From Pedobacter sp. R20-19 (GTDB lineage Bacteria > Bacteroidota > Bacteroidia > Sphingobacteriales > Sphingobacteriaceae): a DNA stretch of 64,000 nt. The DNA lies in assembly GCF_000708265.2 (NCBI RefSeq), contig NZ_JCKI01000003.1:62001-126000 (forward strand). The letters run 5' to 3'. The notes under the pieces were generated by a model. The model had not been told where the DNA came from. It searched no databases and worked only from the letters and a program-made list of their open reading frames with translations. Below, one piece after another: positions 40,829 through 51,503 of the stretch. The translations under genes and the position numbers were made by a program. How positions within the stretch are numbered: the stretch's first letter is position 1; each line of letters starts with the position of its first letter.

Positions 40829-42697
40829 TTATGCTACTTCATCAATAATTTTAGGTTCTTCTTCTACCTCGTCTTTTTCAACACGCAGATTTCTGATGAT
40901 GTGTTGTTGTCTGTCGGGAGTGTTCTTTCCCATATAATATTCCAACAAACTTTTAATGGTTTGATCTTTTAAAATAACAGGATCCAGCCGGATATCCTTA
41001 CCAATAAACAAACCAAATTCATCAGGAGAAATCTCTCCCAATCCTTTAAAACGAGTGATTTCGGGCTTATTACCTAATTTTGCAATGGCATTTCGACGCT
41101 CTTCATCACTATAACAATAAATAGTTTCTTTTTTATTTCGAACCCTGAACAGAGGGGTTTGTAATATATAAACATGGCCTGCTTTTACTAAATCAGGAAA
41201 AAATTGAAGGAAGAAGGTCATCATAAGTAAACGGATGTGCATCCCGTCTACGTCGGCATCTGTGGCAATTACAATATTATTATAATGCAAGCCCTCTAAA
41301 CCATCTTCTATATTTAGTGCATGCTGTAATAAATTAAATTCCTCATTCTCGTAAACCACTTTCTTCGTTAATTCGTAACAGTTAAGCGGTTTACCTTTTA
41401 AGCTAAAAACAGCCTGGCAATCTACGTCACGAGATTTAGTGATCGAGCCAGATGCAGAATCACCTTCAGTAATAAATAAAGTGGTTTCATAACGTTTTTC
41501 ATGCGTACTATTGAAATGAACCTTACAATCACGAAGTTTTTTGTTGTGTAATGATGCTTTCTTAGCCCTGTCGTTCGCTAACTTCTTGATCCCTGCAATA
41601 TCTTTACGCTCCCGTTCAGATTGGTTAATGCGTTTTAAAAGTGCATCTGCCACATCAGGATTTTTATGCAGATAATCGTCTAATTCCTTTTTAACAAAAT
41701 CATTAATAAATGTGGCTACTGATGGTCCTTCCGGCCCCATGTTTTGCGAACCCAGCTTTGTTTTTGTCTGCGATTCAAAAACAGGTTCCTGCACCCGAAT
41801 CGAAATGGCTGCTATGATCGATGAACGAACATCGGCAGCATCAAACTCTTTCTTAAAAAATTCCCGAACAGTTTTTACCACGGCAGCGCGAAATGCCGCC
41901 TGATGTGTTCCACCTTGTGTAGTATGTTGTCCGTTAACAAAAGAATGGTAATCTTCGCCATATTGCTGACCATGTGTCATCGCAATTTCGATGTCATGAC
42001 CAACCATATGAATGATCGGATAGCGAATTTCTTCAGGCTTATTAAATTTAGAAAGCAAATCGTATAAACCTCTTTCTGAAAAATATTTTTGATTATTAAA
42101 ATTGATGGTTAAACCTGTATTTAAAAACACATAGTTCCACACCATACTTTCTACAAAATCCGGAATGTAGTGGTAATTTCTAAAAATGGTTTCATCAGGA
42201 TAAAAAGTAATGGCTGTACCGTTACGCTGAGTAGTATCAATTATAGGTTGCTCGTTTACCATTTCTCCTTTAGAAAATTCTACCTTTTTAGTTTTACCAT
42301 CACGGTAAGATTGTACGGTAAAAATGGTTGATAATGCATTTACTGCTTTGGTACCTACACCATTTAAGCCAACAGATTTCTGAAAGGCATTGCTATCATA
42401 TTTACCACCGGTATTAATTTTACTTACACAATCTATCACTTTTCCTAACGGAATCCCACGACCGTAATCACGAACATTAATTTTTTGTTCAGAAACTGTA
42501 ATTTCGATGGTTTTTCCGGTGCCCATTACAAACTCATCAATAGAGTTATCTACAATTTCTTTTAACAAAACATAAATTCCATCATCTTGTGCAGAGCCAT
42601 CACCCAGCTTACCGATATACATACCGGGCCGTAATCTGATGTGTTCTTTCCAATCTAATGAGCGAATACTGTCGTCGTTATAAATTACTTCTGCCAT
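40829..42697 (-). CDS. parE: DNA topoisomerase IV subunit B
   Basis: The 622-residue ATPase subunit of topoisomerase IV. The GHKL ATPase domain has [39 protein letters not shown] and [13 protein letters not shown]. The TOPRIM domain has [28 protein letters not shown] and [15 protein letters not shown]. The short length (no extra insert as in Gram-negative GyrB) and TOPRIM pattern fit the ParE branch. Its partner parC lies about 11 kb away on the same strand. Confidence 0.93.
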   Translation of the reverse strand: MAEVIYNDDSIRSLDWKEHIRLRPGMYIGKLGDGSAQDDGIYVLLKEIVDNSIDEFVMGTGKTIEITVSEQKINVRDYGRGIPLGKVIDCVSKINTGGKYDSNAFQKSVGLNGVGTKAVNALSTIFTVQSYRDGKTKKVEFSKGEMVNEQPIIDTTQRNGTAITFYPDETIFRNYHYIPDFVESMVWNYVFLNTGLTINFNNQKYFSERGLYDLLSKFNKPEEIRYPIIHMVGHDIEIAMTHGQQYGEDYHSFVNGQHTTQGGTHQAAFRAAVVKTVREFFKKEFDAADVRSSIIAAISIRVQEPVFESQTKTKLGSQNMGPEGPSVATFINDFVKKELDDYLHKNPDVADALLKRINQSERERKDIAGIKKLANDRAKKASLHNKKLRDCKVHFNSTHEKRYETTLFITEGDSASGSITKSRDVDCQAVFSLKGKPLNCYELTKKVVYENEEFNLLQHALNIEDGLEGLHYNNIVIATDADVDGMHIRLLMMTFFLQFFPDLVKAGHVYILQTPLFRVRNKKETIYCYSDEERRNAIAKLGNKPEITRFKGLGEISPDEFGLFIGKDIRLDPVILKDQTIKSLLEYYMGKNTPDRQQHIIRNLRVEKDEVEEEPKIIDEVA

Positions 42698-43057
42698 AAA
42701 TTTTTATTTGTTATCAGGTTGATAGAACTTTGTGATGCACAAAGGAGCCATACCGAGGGATGTTCGGAGCAAGCTTTAACGTTCAACATGACAATAGGTT
42801 TGGGATGATTTGATATCGTATAAATGAAAATTCATAAGTAATGATTTCTCAAAAATCGAATAGCAAAAATTATTATACAATAATAGTTTTATTCTTTGAA
42901 GCTAGCAAATGAAAATTTCAACAAAAGTGCTTATCGGGAATTAATGAAGCATTAAATTGCTGAACCGATAAACGGAATATCGCCTACTGCAAGTTGCCAA
43001 CTCAAACTTCTTGCATAATTTCCATACCTTCGTTGTTTTATTTTAAAACCCGATTTA
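42698..43057. other. Divergent intergenic region between parE and the APC permease
   Basis: This 360-bp gap separates two divergent genes, so it should hold both promoters. No TAnnTTTG box fits exactly. A weak TACCTTCG candidate lies upstream of the permease at about 43025. A fragment GTTCAACATGACA at about 42780 resembles the end of the CGTCATGCTGAA element. No ORF, tRNA or riboswitch is visible. Confidence 0.4.
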
Positions 43058-44392
43058 ATGCAACCTAAAAAGCAACTTTCGCTCTTCGATTTATCCATGA
43101 TTGTAGTAAGTTTAGTGATTGGAATGGGGATTTTTCGTACGCCTGTAAATGTAGCAGCGAAAGCCCAGATACCCGAACTTTTTTACCTGGCATGGTTTAT
43201 TGGTGGTTTTGTAGCGTTCTGTGGGGCACTTACCTATGCAGAAATCGGCTCCAGATATCCCGTTACCGGTGGATATTATAAAATCTTTTCTGCAGCTTAT
43301 CATCCATCTATTGCATTTGCAATTAATTGTATCGTGATCATTTCGAGTGCAGCATCTGTAGCAGCAATTTCGATTATTGGTGCAGAATATTTAGGCAAGA
43401 TTATTTTACCGGCCAATATGCAAACAGATGTTTATCGGGTGGCTATTGCCATCACCACCATCCTGGTTTTCTATTTTATTAATTTATTGGGCTTAAAGGC
43501 AAGTGCCAAAACACAAAATGTGTTAACAATAGTTAAAATTGGTTTAATCTTATTACTCATCTCTGCACTCTTTTTTGGTTCGCAAACTCAAACCATTGCT
43601 CCTGTTTTTAAAACGGAAGCCGGCACTTTGCCAAATTGGACAGATTATGGAAAAGCCTTGGGGTTGTGCTTAATTGCTGTGTCTTTTTCATATGCAGGCT
43701 ATGCACAAACCATTAATTTCGGAGGCGAGGTAAAAGAAGCCAAGAAGGTTATTCCACGTTCTATTATTATTGGTTTAACCATTATTGTAACCCTTTACCT
43801 CATTATCAACTATGTTTATGTAAAGGTAATTGGTTTTGAAGAACTTAAATCTGCAGAGAGTATTGCAGCCATTTTAGCTTCCAAAATATTTGGTCCGGCT
43901 GGTTTTAAAATGCTTTCTGTTATTATTTTTGTTTCAGTAATGGGCTATGTGAACGTAAATTTATTAAGCAACCCAAGGGCAATGTTTGCCATGGGTGAAG
44001 AAGGAGCACTGCCAAAGGTTTTCAGTAAAATGAATCAGAAAACCGAAGTGATTACCCTAAGCTTAACTGTTTTTACCTTGATTGCCGTGGTCATTATTTT
44101 TTATGCCAAAACTTTTGATAAGATTTTAAATTACACCATTTTCCTGGAAAGCATCAGCATGGCTAGCTCTGCAGCAACCATTTTTATTTTAAGAAAGCGT
44201 ACGGCCCATCTCGACAAAAAAACCATTTATACCGTTCCATTATATCCTATATTACCAATCATATTTATTGCAGCCTATACTTTTGTTGCGTTTAGCATTT
44301 ATGCAGATGATCCTGGCGCTGCCCTAAATGGCTTATATATTTTTATAGGCTTTATGATCATTTATTTCATTTCCAAGTGGATTAAAAAGTAA
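43058..44392 (+). CDS. APC-family amino acid permease
   Basis: The 444-residue protein has about twelve membrane helices and the APC-superfamily start LFDLSMIVVSLVIGMGIFRTPV (the G-x-G-I-F substrate-binding helix). FCGALTYAEIGSRYPVTGGYY follows, and a later FSYAGYAQTINFGGEVKEAKKVIPRS motif. These features fit an amino-acid/polyamine/organocation transporter close to the LAT/YkfD group. The exact substrate is not deducible. It is monocistronic, with 193 bp of non-coding sequence before the next gene. Confidence 0.88.
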   Translation: MQPKKQLSLFDLSMIVVSLVIGMGIFRTPVNVAAKAQIPELFYLAWFIGGFVAFCGALTYAEIGSRYPVTGGYYKIFSAAYHPSIAFAINCIVIISSAASVAAISIIGAEYLGKIILPANMQTDVYRVAIAITTILVFYFINLLGLKASAKTQNVLTIVKIGLILLLISALFFGSQTQTIAPVFKTEAGTLPNWTDYGKALGLCLIAVSFSYAGYAQTINFGGEVKEAKKVIPRSIIIGLTIIVTLYLIINYVYVKVIGFEELKSAESIAAILASKIFGPAGFKMLSVIIFVSVMGYVNVNLLSNPRAMFAMGEEGALPKVFSKMNQKTEVITLSLTVFTLIAVVIIFYAKTFDKILNYTIFLESISMASSAATIFILRKRTAHLDKKTIYTVPLYPILPIIFIAAYTFVAFSIYADDPGAALNGLYIFIGFMIIYFISKWIKK

Positions 44393-44585
44393 GTATCAAT
44401 TGAAGTAGGGAACTTGATTCCTTACTTGATTCTTCATTAATATCGTCTTCTAGGTGCCCGCAGGAGGGGGTGGTTAAACCGTTCACATGACCAAAATTAG
44501 AATAGAAAAGAAAAAAAATAAAGGCGAGCCTGATTTTACCAATTAAAAATAAGACCTTGCTGTACAAAACAATTTAACCAAATTA

Positions 44586-45920
44586 ATGAATAAAACGCTC
44601 TCACTAAAACAAGAAATTGCTTATGCGGCTGGCATGATTGGTTGGAGTACCATGACAAATATTATCATTGTGATGCTTCCATTTTTCTATCTTCCGCCAA
44701 GTAATTCTGGATTACCTACACTTGTTCCGCAACTTGTTTTTTTTGGTGCTTTTAACATTTTATCCATTATTGCTGCATCAGGGAGATTGGTAGATGCCTT
44801 ATTTGATCCATTTATTGCAAGCCGAAGCGATGGAAGTGAAAATCCAAACGGCCGCCGGATGCCATTTATGAAATGGGCAATTTTGCCTTCCATCATTTTT
44901 TGTGGATTGGTTTTTAATCCTATTGAAAAAGTAGAAAGTTTACACAATGCCTGGTGGCTAACCATTTCGCTATGTTTATTTTTCATATCCGTAACCACCT
45001 ATATCATTCCTTATAATGCGCTACTTGCTGAAGTAACCAATACGCCGCAGCAAAAGGTTAAATTATCTAGCTATCAACAAGTTGGATTTGTAATTGGCAT
45101 TATCTTTTCAGCATGTACCAATAATTTTGCCGATTTGGTTCAACAAAATTTTGCTATTGCAGATCGAAGTGAGGCTGTACAAATTGCCATTTGGGGCCTT
45201 TGTATATTATCCGGATTGATGATGTTATTGCCAATATTCAGCATCAAGGAAAAAGATTTCTCTGTTGCAAAACCAACTCATGTACCACTTTGGCCAGCTA
45301 TTAAAAATACTTTTAAAAACAGCAATTTTAAATATTATTTAATTTCTGACTTTGCCTTTTATACTGCCTTAAGCATTATTTCAAGTGGTTTATTATTTTT
45401 CTGTACAGTTTTACTTGGCTTACCAGAATCTGAAGGTGGTAAGTTTATGGCTGCAATGGTCATGGCATCACTATTATTTTATCCATTGATTACTTTTGGC
45501 TCAGCTAAAATCGGTAAAAAACCATTAGTCTTACTTGGCTTTGGGATTCTTTGCCTGATATTTGTAACCATCTACTTTTTAGGAAAACTTCCCTTTGGGC
45601 CCTATACACAAATTTACCTTCTGGTATTGTCTGCGTCTTTTCCTTTGGCCGCATTAGGAATTTTACCCAATGCAATCTTAGCAGAGATTGCACAAAAAGA
45701 CACCATAGAAACTGGCGAAAACCATGAGGGAATGTTCTTCGCTGTAAAATACCTGTTTGTAAAGTTAGGTCAGACATTGGGCATTGCTATTTTTGCCATG
45801 CTAACAATTTACGGAAAAGATCCGGGAAATGATTTTGGACTCCGCCTGAATGGAATTGTAGGATTCGGACTTTGTTTGCTGGCGCTTTTATTCTTTAGCA
45901 GGTTTAAAGAAGAAAAATAA
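44586..45920 (+). CDS. GPH-family MFS sugar:cation symporter
   Basis: The 444-residue protein has twelve predicted helices. Glycoside-pentoside-hexuronide (GPH) features are the N-terminal LKQEIAYAAGMIGWSTMTNI, the cation-site region GRLVDALFDPFIASRSDGS, GRRMPFMKW, and TYIIPYNALLAEVTNTP. This family usually imports sugars or glycosides with Na+ or H+. It converges on the SusD gene across a shared bidirectional terminator; a functional link with the SusCD pair is possible but unproven. Confidence 0.88.
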   Translation: MNKTLSLKQEIAYAAGMIGWSTMTNIIIVMLPFFYLPPSNSGLPTLVPQLVFFGAFNILSIIAASGRLVDALFDPFIASRSDGSENPNGRRMPFMKWAILPSIIFCGLVFNPIEKVESLHNAWWLTISLCLFFISVTTYIIPYNALLAEVTNTPQQKVKLSSYQQVGFVIGIIFSACTNNFADLVQQNFAIADRSEAVQIAIWGLCILSGLMMLLPIFSIKEKDFSVAKPTHVPLWPAIKNTFKNSNFKYYLISDFAFYTALSIISSGLLFFCTVLLGLPESEGGKFMAAMVMASLLFYPLITFGSAKIGKKPLVLLGFGILCLIFVTIYFLGKLPFGPYTQIYLLVLSASFPLAALGILPNAILAEIAQKDTIETGENHEGMFFAVKYLFVKLGQTLGIAIFAMLTIYGKDPGNDFGLRLNGIVGFGLCLLALLFFSRFKEEK

Positions 45921-45942
45921 ATCAATTAAATGAGCAGGCATA

Positions 45943-45979
45943 AAAAAACGCATGAAACATTTTGCTTCATGCGTTTTTT
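45943..45979. terminator. Bidirectional terminator between the GPH symporter and susD
   Basis: A perfect stem AAAAAACGCATGAA/TTCATGCGTTTTTT (14 bp, 9-nt loop) has A- and T-runs on both sides, so it can stop transcription from both convergent genes. Confidence 0.9.
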
Positions 45980-45992
45980 GAAATTAAGACAA

Positions 45993-47708
45993 TTAGTACC
46001 CTGGACTTTGTTTTAAAGTTCCATTACTTCTGTCAATCTGATCTTGTGGCAAAGGAAAGTATTCGTCTCTTGATTCAATGGTTATACCATTCAAATAGTT
46101 GAAGTATTTCCCTTCAAAAGCAAAATAGCTTTCAAGTGTTTGTTTAGCAATTCCCCAGCGCACCAGGTCAAAGAAACGATGTCCTTCCATAGCCAGTTCC
46201 AGTCTGCGCTCAAAACGAACAGCATTCCTGGCATAAGTGGCATTTGGAAAAGATGGATATGGACTAACTTTGTAAGCTGCCGCCGGCGTACCGTTAATTG
46301 TTGTCGGGGTTATTTTAGCTGCCCGAAGTCGAACGGCGTTCACTAATGTTAATGCCGTTGGAAGGTCGTTTGTTTCAACAGCACATTCCGCTGCCATTAA
46401 ATAAACATCACTTAGGCGAATCAGATTCACATTCAAACCTGTTACATTAGTCATTCCCGGGCCAGTGCCAGAAGCAATCTGAGAAGCTTCAATTGAATTT
46501 TTAACGGCCACAAACGGACCACCATTACTGGCATCCCTGATCCAGCTATCACCAGCCATAATTCCCCAATCGCGATATGGTACACCACGACGTCCGATGG
46601 TAGATTCTATTCTTGGATCAAATGCTATAGAACGATCTACCTGATAACTTGCTTTTTGTGTTGTAGTTAAATTAAGATCGGAAGTATAAGGATTAGTACG
46701 ATAGCTTCCATCCAATAGTGGTAAGCCAGATGCATCCACTTTAAAAGCATTTGCTAAATCAATAGTTGGCTGAAAAAATCCGCAGCAATTAATTGGTGTT
46801 ACCCCTCCATACGGGAAGTTTAACATATCACCAACATTACCATTATCACCACCAGTTCCATCTGTACCTACCGAATGCTGTACAGCTACAATAGATTCTG
46901 GTCCGTCTTCTTTGGTAATATCAAAATTATCACCATAAGGCATATCTACTAAACTTCCTTTTGCAGAAATTACAGCATTAAGTTGAGCGTAAGCTTCAGC
47001 ATAGCGTTTTTGGTACAATAAAACCTTTCCAAGGTAAGCCTGAGCAGCATATTTATCCATACGCCCTTTTTGACCCTTAGGCTTGGTGGTTCCCAGATTT
47101 GCTACTGCAGCCTGAAGATCTTCAATGATATTTGGATAAATATCCTTATCATTTGGAAGAATTGCTCCGTTTGAAGCTTCGGTAACATAGGGTACCAGTT
47201 TAAAAACCCTAACCAAAAAGAAATAATAATGTGCTCTTAGTAACCTGGCTTCACCCTGAATTTCCTTTGCCCTGCTATCTGAAAACTTTGTCGCGCCACT
47301 TCCAGATTGTAGCGTTGCAAGTACCTTTAAAGTATTATTACAACGTTGAACACCTTCAAAGCACCTATCATATAAGTTAGCGAGGTTATCATTTGTGCTG
47401 GTAGGCGAGTGTTGTTCTATGGCGTTCATATTAGGCTGATCTCCATTACTACTGCCTTTGTGCGCATTATCAGAAGCTACTTCACCAAATAGCCACTGGC
47501 TTGGTGCTGCACCATAATTGCCCCATGTGCCATTAATATTACCATTAAGTAAACCGTATGCACCAACGAGTAAACCTTCTACCCCATCCTGTGTGGTTAA
47601 TTGTTCTGCTGTAAGCTCAGCCTGTGGGTTTAGCGAAAGAAAATCCTTTTTGCAGGATACGCTACTTAAAATTAATATGGAAAAGAAAATATATTTAATA
47701 TGTTTCAT
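45993..47708 (-). CDS. SusD/RagB-family nutrient-binding lipoprotein
   Basis: The 571-residue outer-membrane lipoprotein has the signal and lipobox ILILSSVSCKKDF (Cys about residue 19). The SusD-type N-terminal region LSLNPQAELTAEQL follows, then TPR-like helices around residues 75-230, and the RagB C-terminal signature VRFERRLELAMEGHRFFDLVRWG. It ends with the usual YFPLPQDQIDRSNGTLKQSPGY. SusD-like proteins cap the SusC channel and bind ligand. It lies 15 bp downstream of the susC gene. No glycosidase is encoded nearby, so the ligand is unknown. Confidence 0.95.
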   Translation of the reverse strand: MKHIKYIFFSILILSSVSCKKDFLSLNPQAELTAEQLTTQDGVEGLLVGAYGLLNGNINGTWGNYGAAPSQWLFGEVASDNAHKGSSNGDQPNMNAIEQHSPTSTNDNLANLYDRCFEGVQRCNNTLKVLATLQSGSGATKFSDSRAKEIQGEARLLRAHYYFFLVRVFKLVPYVTEASNGAILPNDKDIYPNIIEDLQAAVANLGTTKPKGQKGRMDKYAAQAYLGKVLLYQKRYAEAYAQLNAVISAKGSLVDMPYGDNFDITKEDGPESIVAVQHSVGTDGTGGDNGNVGDMLNFPYGGVTPINCCGFFQPTIDLANAFKVDASGLPLLDGSYRTNPYTSDLNLTTTQKASYQVDRSIAFDPRIESTIGRRGVPYRDWGIMAGDSWIRDASNGGPFVAVKNSIEASQIASGTGPGMTNVTGLNVNLIRLSDVYLMAAECAVETNDLPTALTLVNAVRLRAAKITPTTINGTPAAAYKVSPYPSFPNATYARNAVRFERRLELAMEGHRFFDLVRWGIAKQTLESYFAFEGKYFNYLNGITIESRDEYFPLPQDQIDRSNGTLKQSPGY

Positions 47709-47723
47709 CGTAAAATCTTTTAA

Positions 47724-50700
47724 TTAAAATCCAACATTTATACCTAATAAGAACTGTCGAGGTGATGGATATACTCCCTGGTCAACTCCCGGAGCAGTGA
47801 AACCATCAGTAACCTGACTAACCTCTGGGTCTACGCCGGTATATTTAGTAATGGTAAATAAATTACTTGCGGCCACGTATATCCTAAACTTGCTGATATT
47901 TGCTTTAGATCCAAAAACTTTGGTAGGAATTGAATAACCAATCTGAAGGTTTTTAAGCCTTAAAAAACTGCCGTTTTGAATATAGTAACTAGAAGAAGCA
48001 AATTCCACATCAGATGCACCTGCGTAAGCAGATGGAATAGTACTGGTAGGATTACTTGGGCTCCAGGCATTTAGCAAACGGGTACTTTTTGCACCGTCAA
48101 ATGATGGGAAATCGGTAAAGTAACGGGTGGCTTCAAAGATATCATTGCCTTGTACACCATATAAAAAGGCTGTAATATCAAAATTACGATAAGAAGCATT
48201 CAGATTTACTCCATAAGTGAAATCAGGATTTGGATTTCCGATAATGGTACGGTCTTTCGGGTCAATCACACCATCTCCGTTAATATCCATGTATTTTAAA
48301 CCACCTACGCGGGCACCAGTGTATGATGGGCTGTTCTGAATATCTGCTGCACTTTGGTAAATTCCATTGGTTTTATATCCATAGAAAGATCCAAATGGGG
48401 CACCTTGCTGTAAAACACTGGTTTGCAAACTTCTATAATTACCATATACCTGGTTGAAGATTCCGGGAGCAAGCTGATCGATTTTATTTACGTTTCTTGA
48501 AAAGTTAACACCAATATCAAACTTAAATGGATTATCGGCTTTTCTGCCATAGTGATAAGCCACATTAAACTCGATCCCTTTATTACTCATATCACCAATG
48601 TTAACATATGGTGAACTTCCTCCACCCACTACGCTTGATGGCAAAGGCAAGTTATAAAGCATATCTGTTGTTTTTTTGTTGTACCAATCTACAGACCCAT
48701 CAAAGACACCTTCAAATAAGGTAAAATCTAAACCCACGTTCAAGGCTTTTAATGATTCCCATTTCACATCAGAATTTAGATAAGCATTTTGCCATACACC
48801 AGTGGTGAGCGTATTTCCGCCACCAACCGCATAGGCTGCATTGGTGATCGAACTTTGGTACCTGTTGATGTATTGATATGGCGGAATCCGCTGGTTACCG
48901 GTTTGTCCGTAACCCACACGAAGTTTTAAATCACTTACCCATTTAACACTCTTTAAAAACTCCTCTTCTGATAATCTCCAGGCAATACTTCCTGCTGGAT
49001 AAACCCCGTATTTGTTTGCCGGACCGAAGTTGGATGATCCATCCCTCCGAACGGTTACACTGGCCAGATAGCGATCATTAAAGGAATAATCAGCCTTTCC
49101 AAATATGGAGAAAAGGGAACCGATAGAACCGGTACTGGAGTTACTGATATTGGAAGATCCGGTATTGAGGTAATAGTAATCCTGATCACCTAATAGAAAG
49201 AAATCATTTCTTGAACCATTTAATTGTCTGGATCTTGAACGGATGGCCTCAGTACCAACCAATACATTTAGTTTGTGCTTTTCATTAAAGGTAGCACTAT
49301 AATTTAAAGTGTTAGACCATGTCCATTCTGTATTATATCCCTGGTATTCACTTAAATTATTTGAGTTATTTCCTTCCGAGAATTCAAGGTTTGGATAACG
49401 CATAGATAAGCCGTTATAGTTCTCATAACGTATACCAAAATTGGTTCTCAACACCAAACCTTTAAGAATATCGCCTTCGGCAAACATATTACCAAAGAAG
49501 AAATTGCTTTTGTTTACATTATCTTTTGCTCTGTAAAGAAAAGCAACAGGATTTTCTGCATTTCCAAGCTGACTTCCGCGGCTACCGGCAAAATTTCCAT
49601 TAATGTCATAAACCGGAATAATGGTCGGAATCCGATAGGCCCATCCCAACGCACTTCCCTGATCCTGGTAACCACCTGGTGTATTAGGATTTACACCAAA
49701 ACCATATCCTTCAGAATAACTGTATTGTGCATTTTCACCAAAACGAACACGTTTATTAAATGCATTAACAGTTGTATTTGTACGAATATTATAGCGTTTG
49801 AAACCGGTATAATCTATTGTACCTTTCTGATTGAGGTAACCAGCCGATAATGCATAGGTAGCATTTTCAGAGCCACCTGTTGCCCCCAACTGATAATTTT
49901 GTACAGGAGCTGAACGTGTAATCTCATCAAACCAGTTGGTTCCTTCTTTGTTGGCCTTGGTAATCTGATAAAAAAGCGAAGGATCCCGGCTATAATTGTA
50001 TCTTGATGGATCAGCATCTGCTGAAGTAACATCCTGACCTAAAGCAGATCCTGCAACTAAATATTCGGGTAATATTGGTGTTGTTCCAGAACCATAATTT
50101 CTACCTGCGGCAATTGCTTTTCCGGCATTGGTATAGCTGTCAAATACATATTGCGCATATTGTTGCGGGTTCATCATTTCTGGAAAACTGCCTTTCCTTG
50201 GCACCTGTGTGCCATAATAAGAATCAACGGTAATTTTTGGTGCGCCAGATGTTCCTTTTCTGGTGGTGATAATTACAACACCATTATTTGCTCTGGAGCC
50301 ATAAATTGATGCTGAAGAAGCATCTTTCAGCACCTGCATACTTTCGATATCATTCTGATTAAGCCAGGATAGTTTGCCTTCAAACGGCACACCATCAATA
50401 ACATATAAGGGCTCATTATTATTAATGGTACTTGTTCCCCTGATGCGGATTTGCGGTGTAGAACCTGGTGCGCCATCATTAATAATCTGAACACCGGTCG
50501 CTTTCCCTTGCAATGCCTCTACAGCACTAGCCGCTGGCTGGGCTTTCAAAACACCCATATCTACTACGGCTACCGCACCGGTTAAATCCTTTTTACGTTG
50601 TGAGGAGTAACCGGTAACCACTACCTCAGTTAAATTGTTATTCTCTGCTTGTAATGTTACTGAAATATTGGTCTGGCTACCAACTGTTACCTCTTTATTG

Positions 50701-50951
50701 ATAAATCCAATAAATGAAATTACCAGTACATCTGTTGGCTTTGCACTGATTGAAAATGCCCCATTGGCATCTGTTGTAGTACCTCCGGCCGCATTTTTAA
50801 GTTTGATTGTTGCACCTATAACAGGTAGCTGATCATCACTGGCAATAACTTTACCAGTAACTTTAGTTTGAGCAGTTGCGCTGATGGCAAACAACAAACT
50901 CAAGCACAGAAGAAGAAAGCCCCTCCTGAAAAAGGATAAATTTTGTGTCAT
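47724..50951 (-). CDS. SusC/RagA-family TonB-linked outer-membrane protein
   Basis: The 1075-residue outer-membrane transporter has a signal peptide (about 1-27). A carboxypeptidase-like regulatory domain follows (about 30-105, KVTGKVIASDDQLPVIGATI), then a TonB-dependent plug with the SusC signature LTEVVVTGYSSQRKKDLTGA and RIRGTSTINNNEPLYVIDGV. The C-terminal beta-barrel ends in an aromatic residue (LLGINVGF). With the SusD lipoprotein it forms a pedal-bin importer for glycans or peptides. No anti-sigma/ECF pair or hybrid two-component gene sits upstream. Confidence 0.96.
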   Translation of the reverse strand: MTQNLSFFRRGFLLLCLSLLFAISATAQTKVTGKVIASDDQLPVIGATIKLKNAAGGTTTDANGAFSISAKPTDVLVISFIGFINKEVTVGSQTNISVTLQAENNNLTEVVVTGYSSQRKKDLTGAVAVVDMGVLKAQPAASAVEALQGKATGVQIINDGAPGSTPQIRIRGTSTINNNEPLYVIDGVPFEGKLSWLNQNDIESMQVLKDASSASIYGSRANNGVVIITTRKGTSGAPKITVDSYYGTQVPRKGSFPEMMNPQQYAQYVFDSYTNAGKAIAAGRNYGSGTTPILPEYLVAGSALGQDVTSADADPSRYNYSRDPSLFYQITKANKEGTNWFDEITRSAPVQNYQLGATGGSENATYALSAGYLNQKGTIDYTGFKRYNIRTNTTVNAFNKRVRFGENAQYSYSEGYGFGVNPNTPGGYQDQGSALGWAYRIPTIIPVYDINGNFAGSRGSQLGNAENPVAFLYRAKDNVNKSNFFFGNMFAEGDILKGLVLRTNFGIRYENYNGLSMRYPNLEFSEGNNSNNLSEYQGYNTEWTWSNTLNYSATFNEKHKLNVLVGTEAIRSRSRQLNGSRNDFFLLGDQDYYYLNTGSSNISNSSTGSIGSLFSIFGKADYSFNDRYLASVTVRRDGSSNFGPANKYGVYPAGSIAWRLSEEEFLKSVKWVSDLKLRVGYGQTGNQRIPPYQYINRYQSSITNAAYAVGGGNTLTTGVWQNAYLNSDVKWESLKALNVGLDFTLFEGVFDGSVDWYNKKTTDMLYNLPLPSSVVGGGSSPYVNIGDMSNKGIEFNVAYHYGRKADNPFKFDIGVNFSRNVNKIDQLAPGIFNQVYGNYRSLQTSVLQQGAPFGSFYGYKTNGIYQSAADIQNSPSYTGARVGGLKYMDINGDGVIDPKDRTIIGNPNPDFTYGVNLNASYRNFDITAFLYGVQGNDIFEATRYFTDFPSFDGAKSTRLLNAWSPSNPTSTIPSAYAGASDVEFASSSYYIQNGSFLRLKNLQIGYSIPTKVFGSKANISKFRIYVAASNLFTITKYTGVDPEVSQVTDGFTAPGVDQGVYPSPRQFLLGINVGF

Positions 50952-51503
50952 AGTTTATATATTGGTTAGAAATTAGTTAGCGTTTTGATACTGCCTAAAA
51001 AATTAAGCAGATTGGAATATTCAGACTTTTAGGATGAAAGCCTGAAGTGAAAGTCTCGATCTTGGCGAGTATTATAAGGATTTGGAAAAATGGCTCTACA
51101 ATGGATAGAAGAATGGCTTCTCTGGTTAGATAAAGGTAGTTTCATAAAAATATTCTATTTGGTTATTTAAAATAAGTAGACTTAATCATACTTAATACAG
51201 ACTAAACTGCACACTTTTCCTCACAAACTGAATACAATTTAACAAAAATTAACATTCAAGCAAAACAAAAATTAATTAAATAAAATTTTAAATCGTTTTA
51301 TTATCATTTAAAAGGTTAGATATGAGCGATTATCTTAAATGTCTTTCGAAATTATTTATTCTGGCTTTTCATTTATTTCTGTATCTTTGATGCCGAAGCA
51401 GGAATAAGGGCTTGCCATTCTGAATGGCATATTCTCTCCGCAAGTTAGTCCTTCAACAAATGATTGTTCTAGCTTCTTCAATAAATATTACAAAAATTCA
51501 TAC
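50952..51503. other. Divergent intergenic region between susC and the helicase
   Basis: This 552-bp gap contains no ORF of merit. A TATCTTTG box (51382-51389, plus strand) lies 114 nt before the helicase ATG, leaving a leader of about 105 nt. The leader contains the palindrome TGCCATTC-T-GAATGGCA (51413-51429). No clear -7 box for susC was found. The rest, about 51000-51350, shows no repeat or RNA that I recognise. Confidence 0.5.

Noticed and set aside
47724..50951. A complete polysaccharide utilisation locus around SusCD
   Set aside because: No glycoside hydrolase, lyase, surface glycan-binding lipoprotein or regulator accompanies the pair; the adjacent symporter is convergent.
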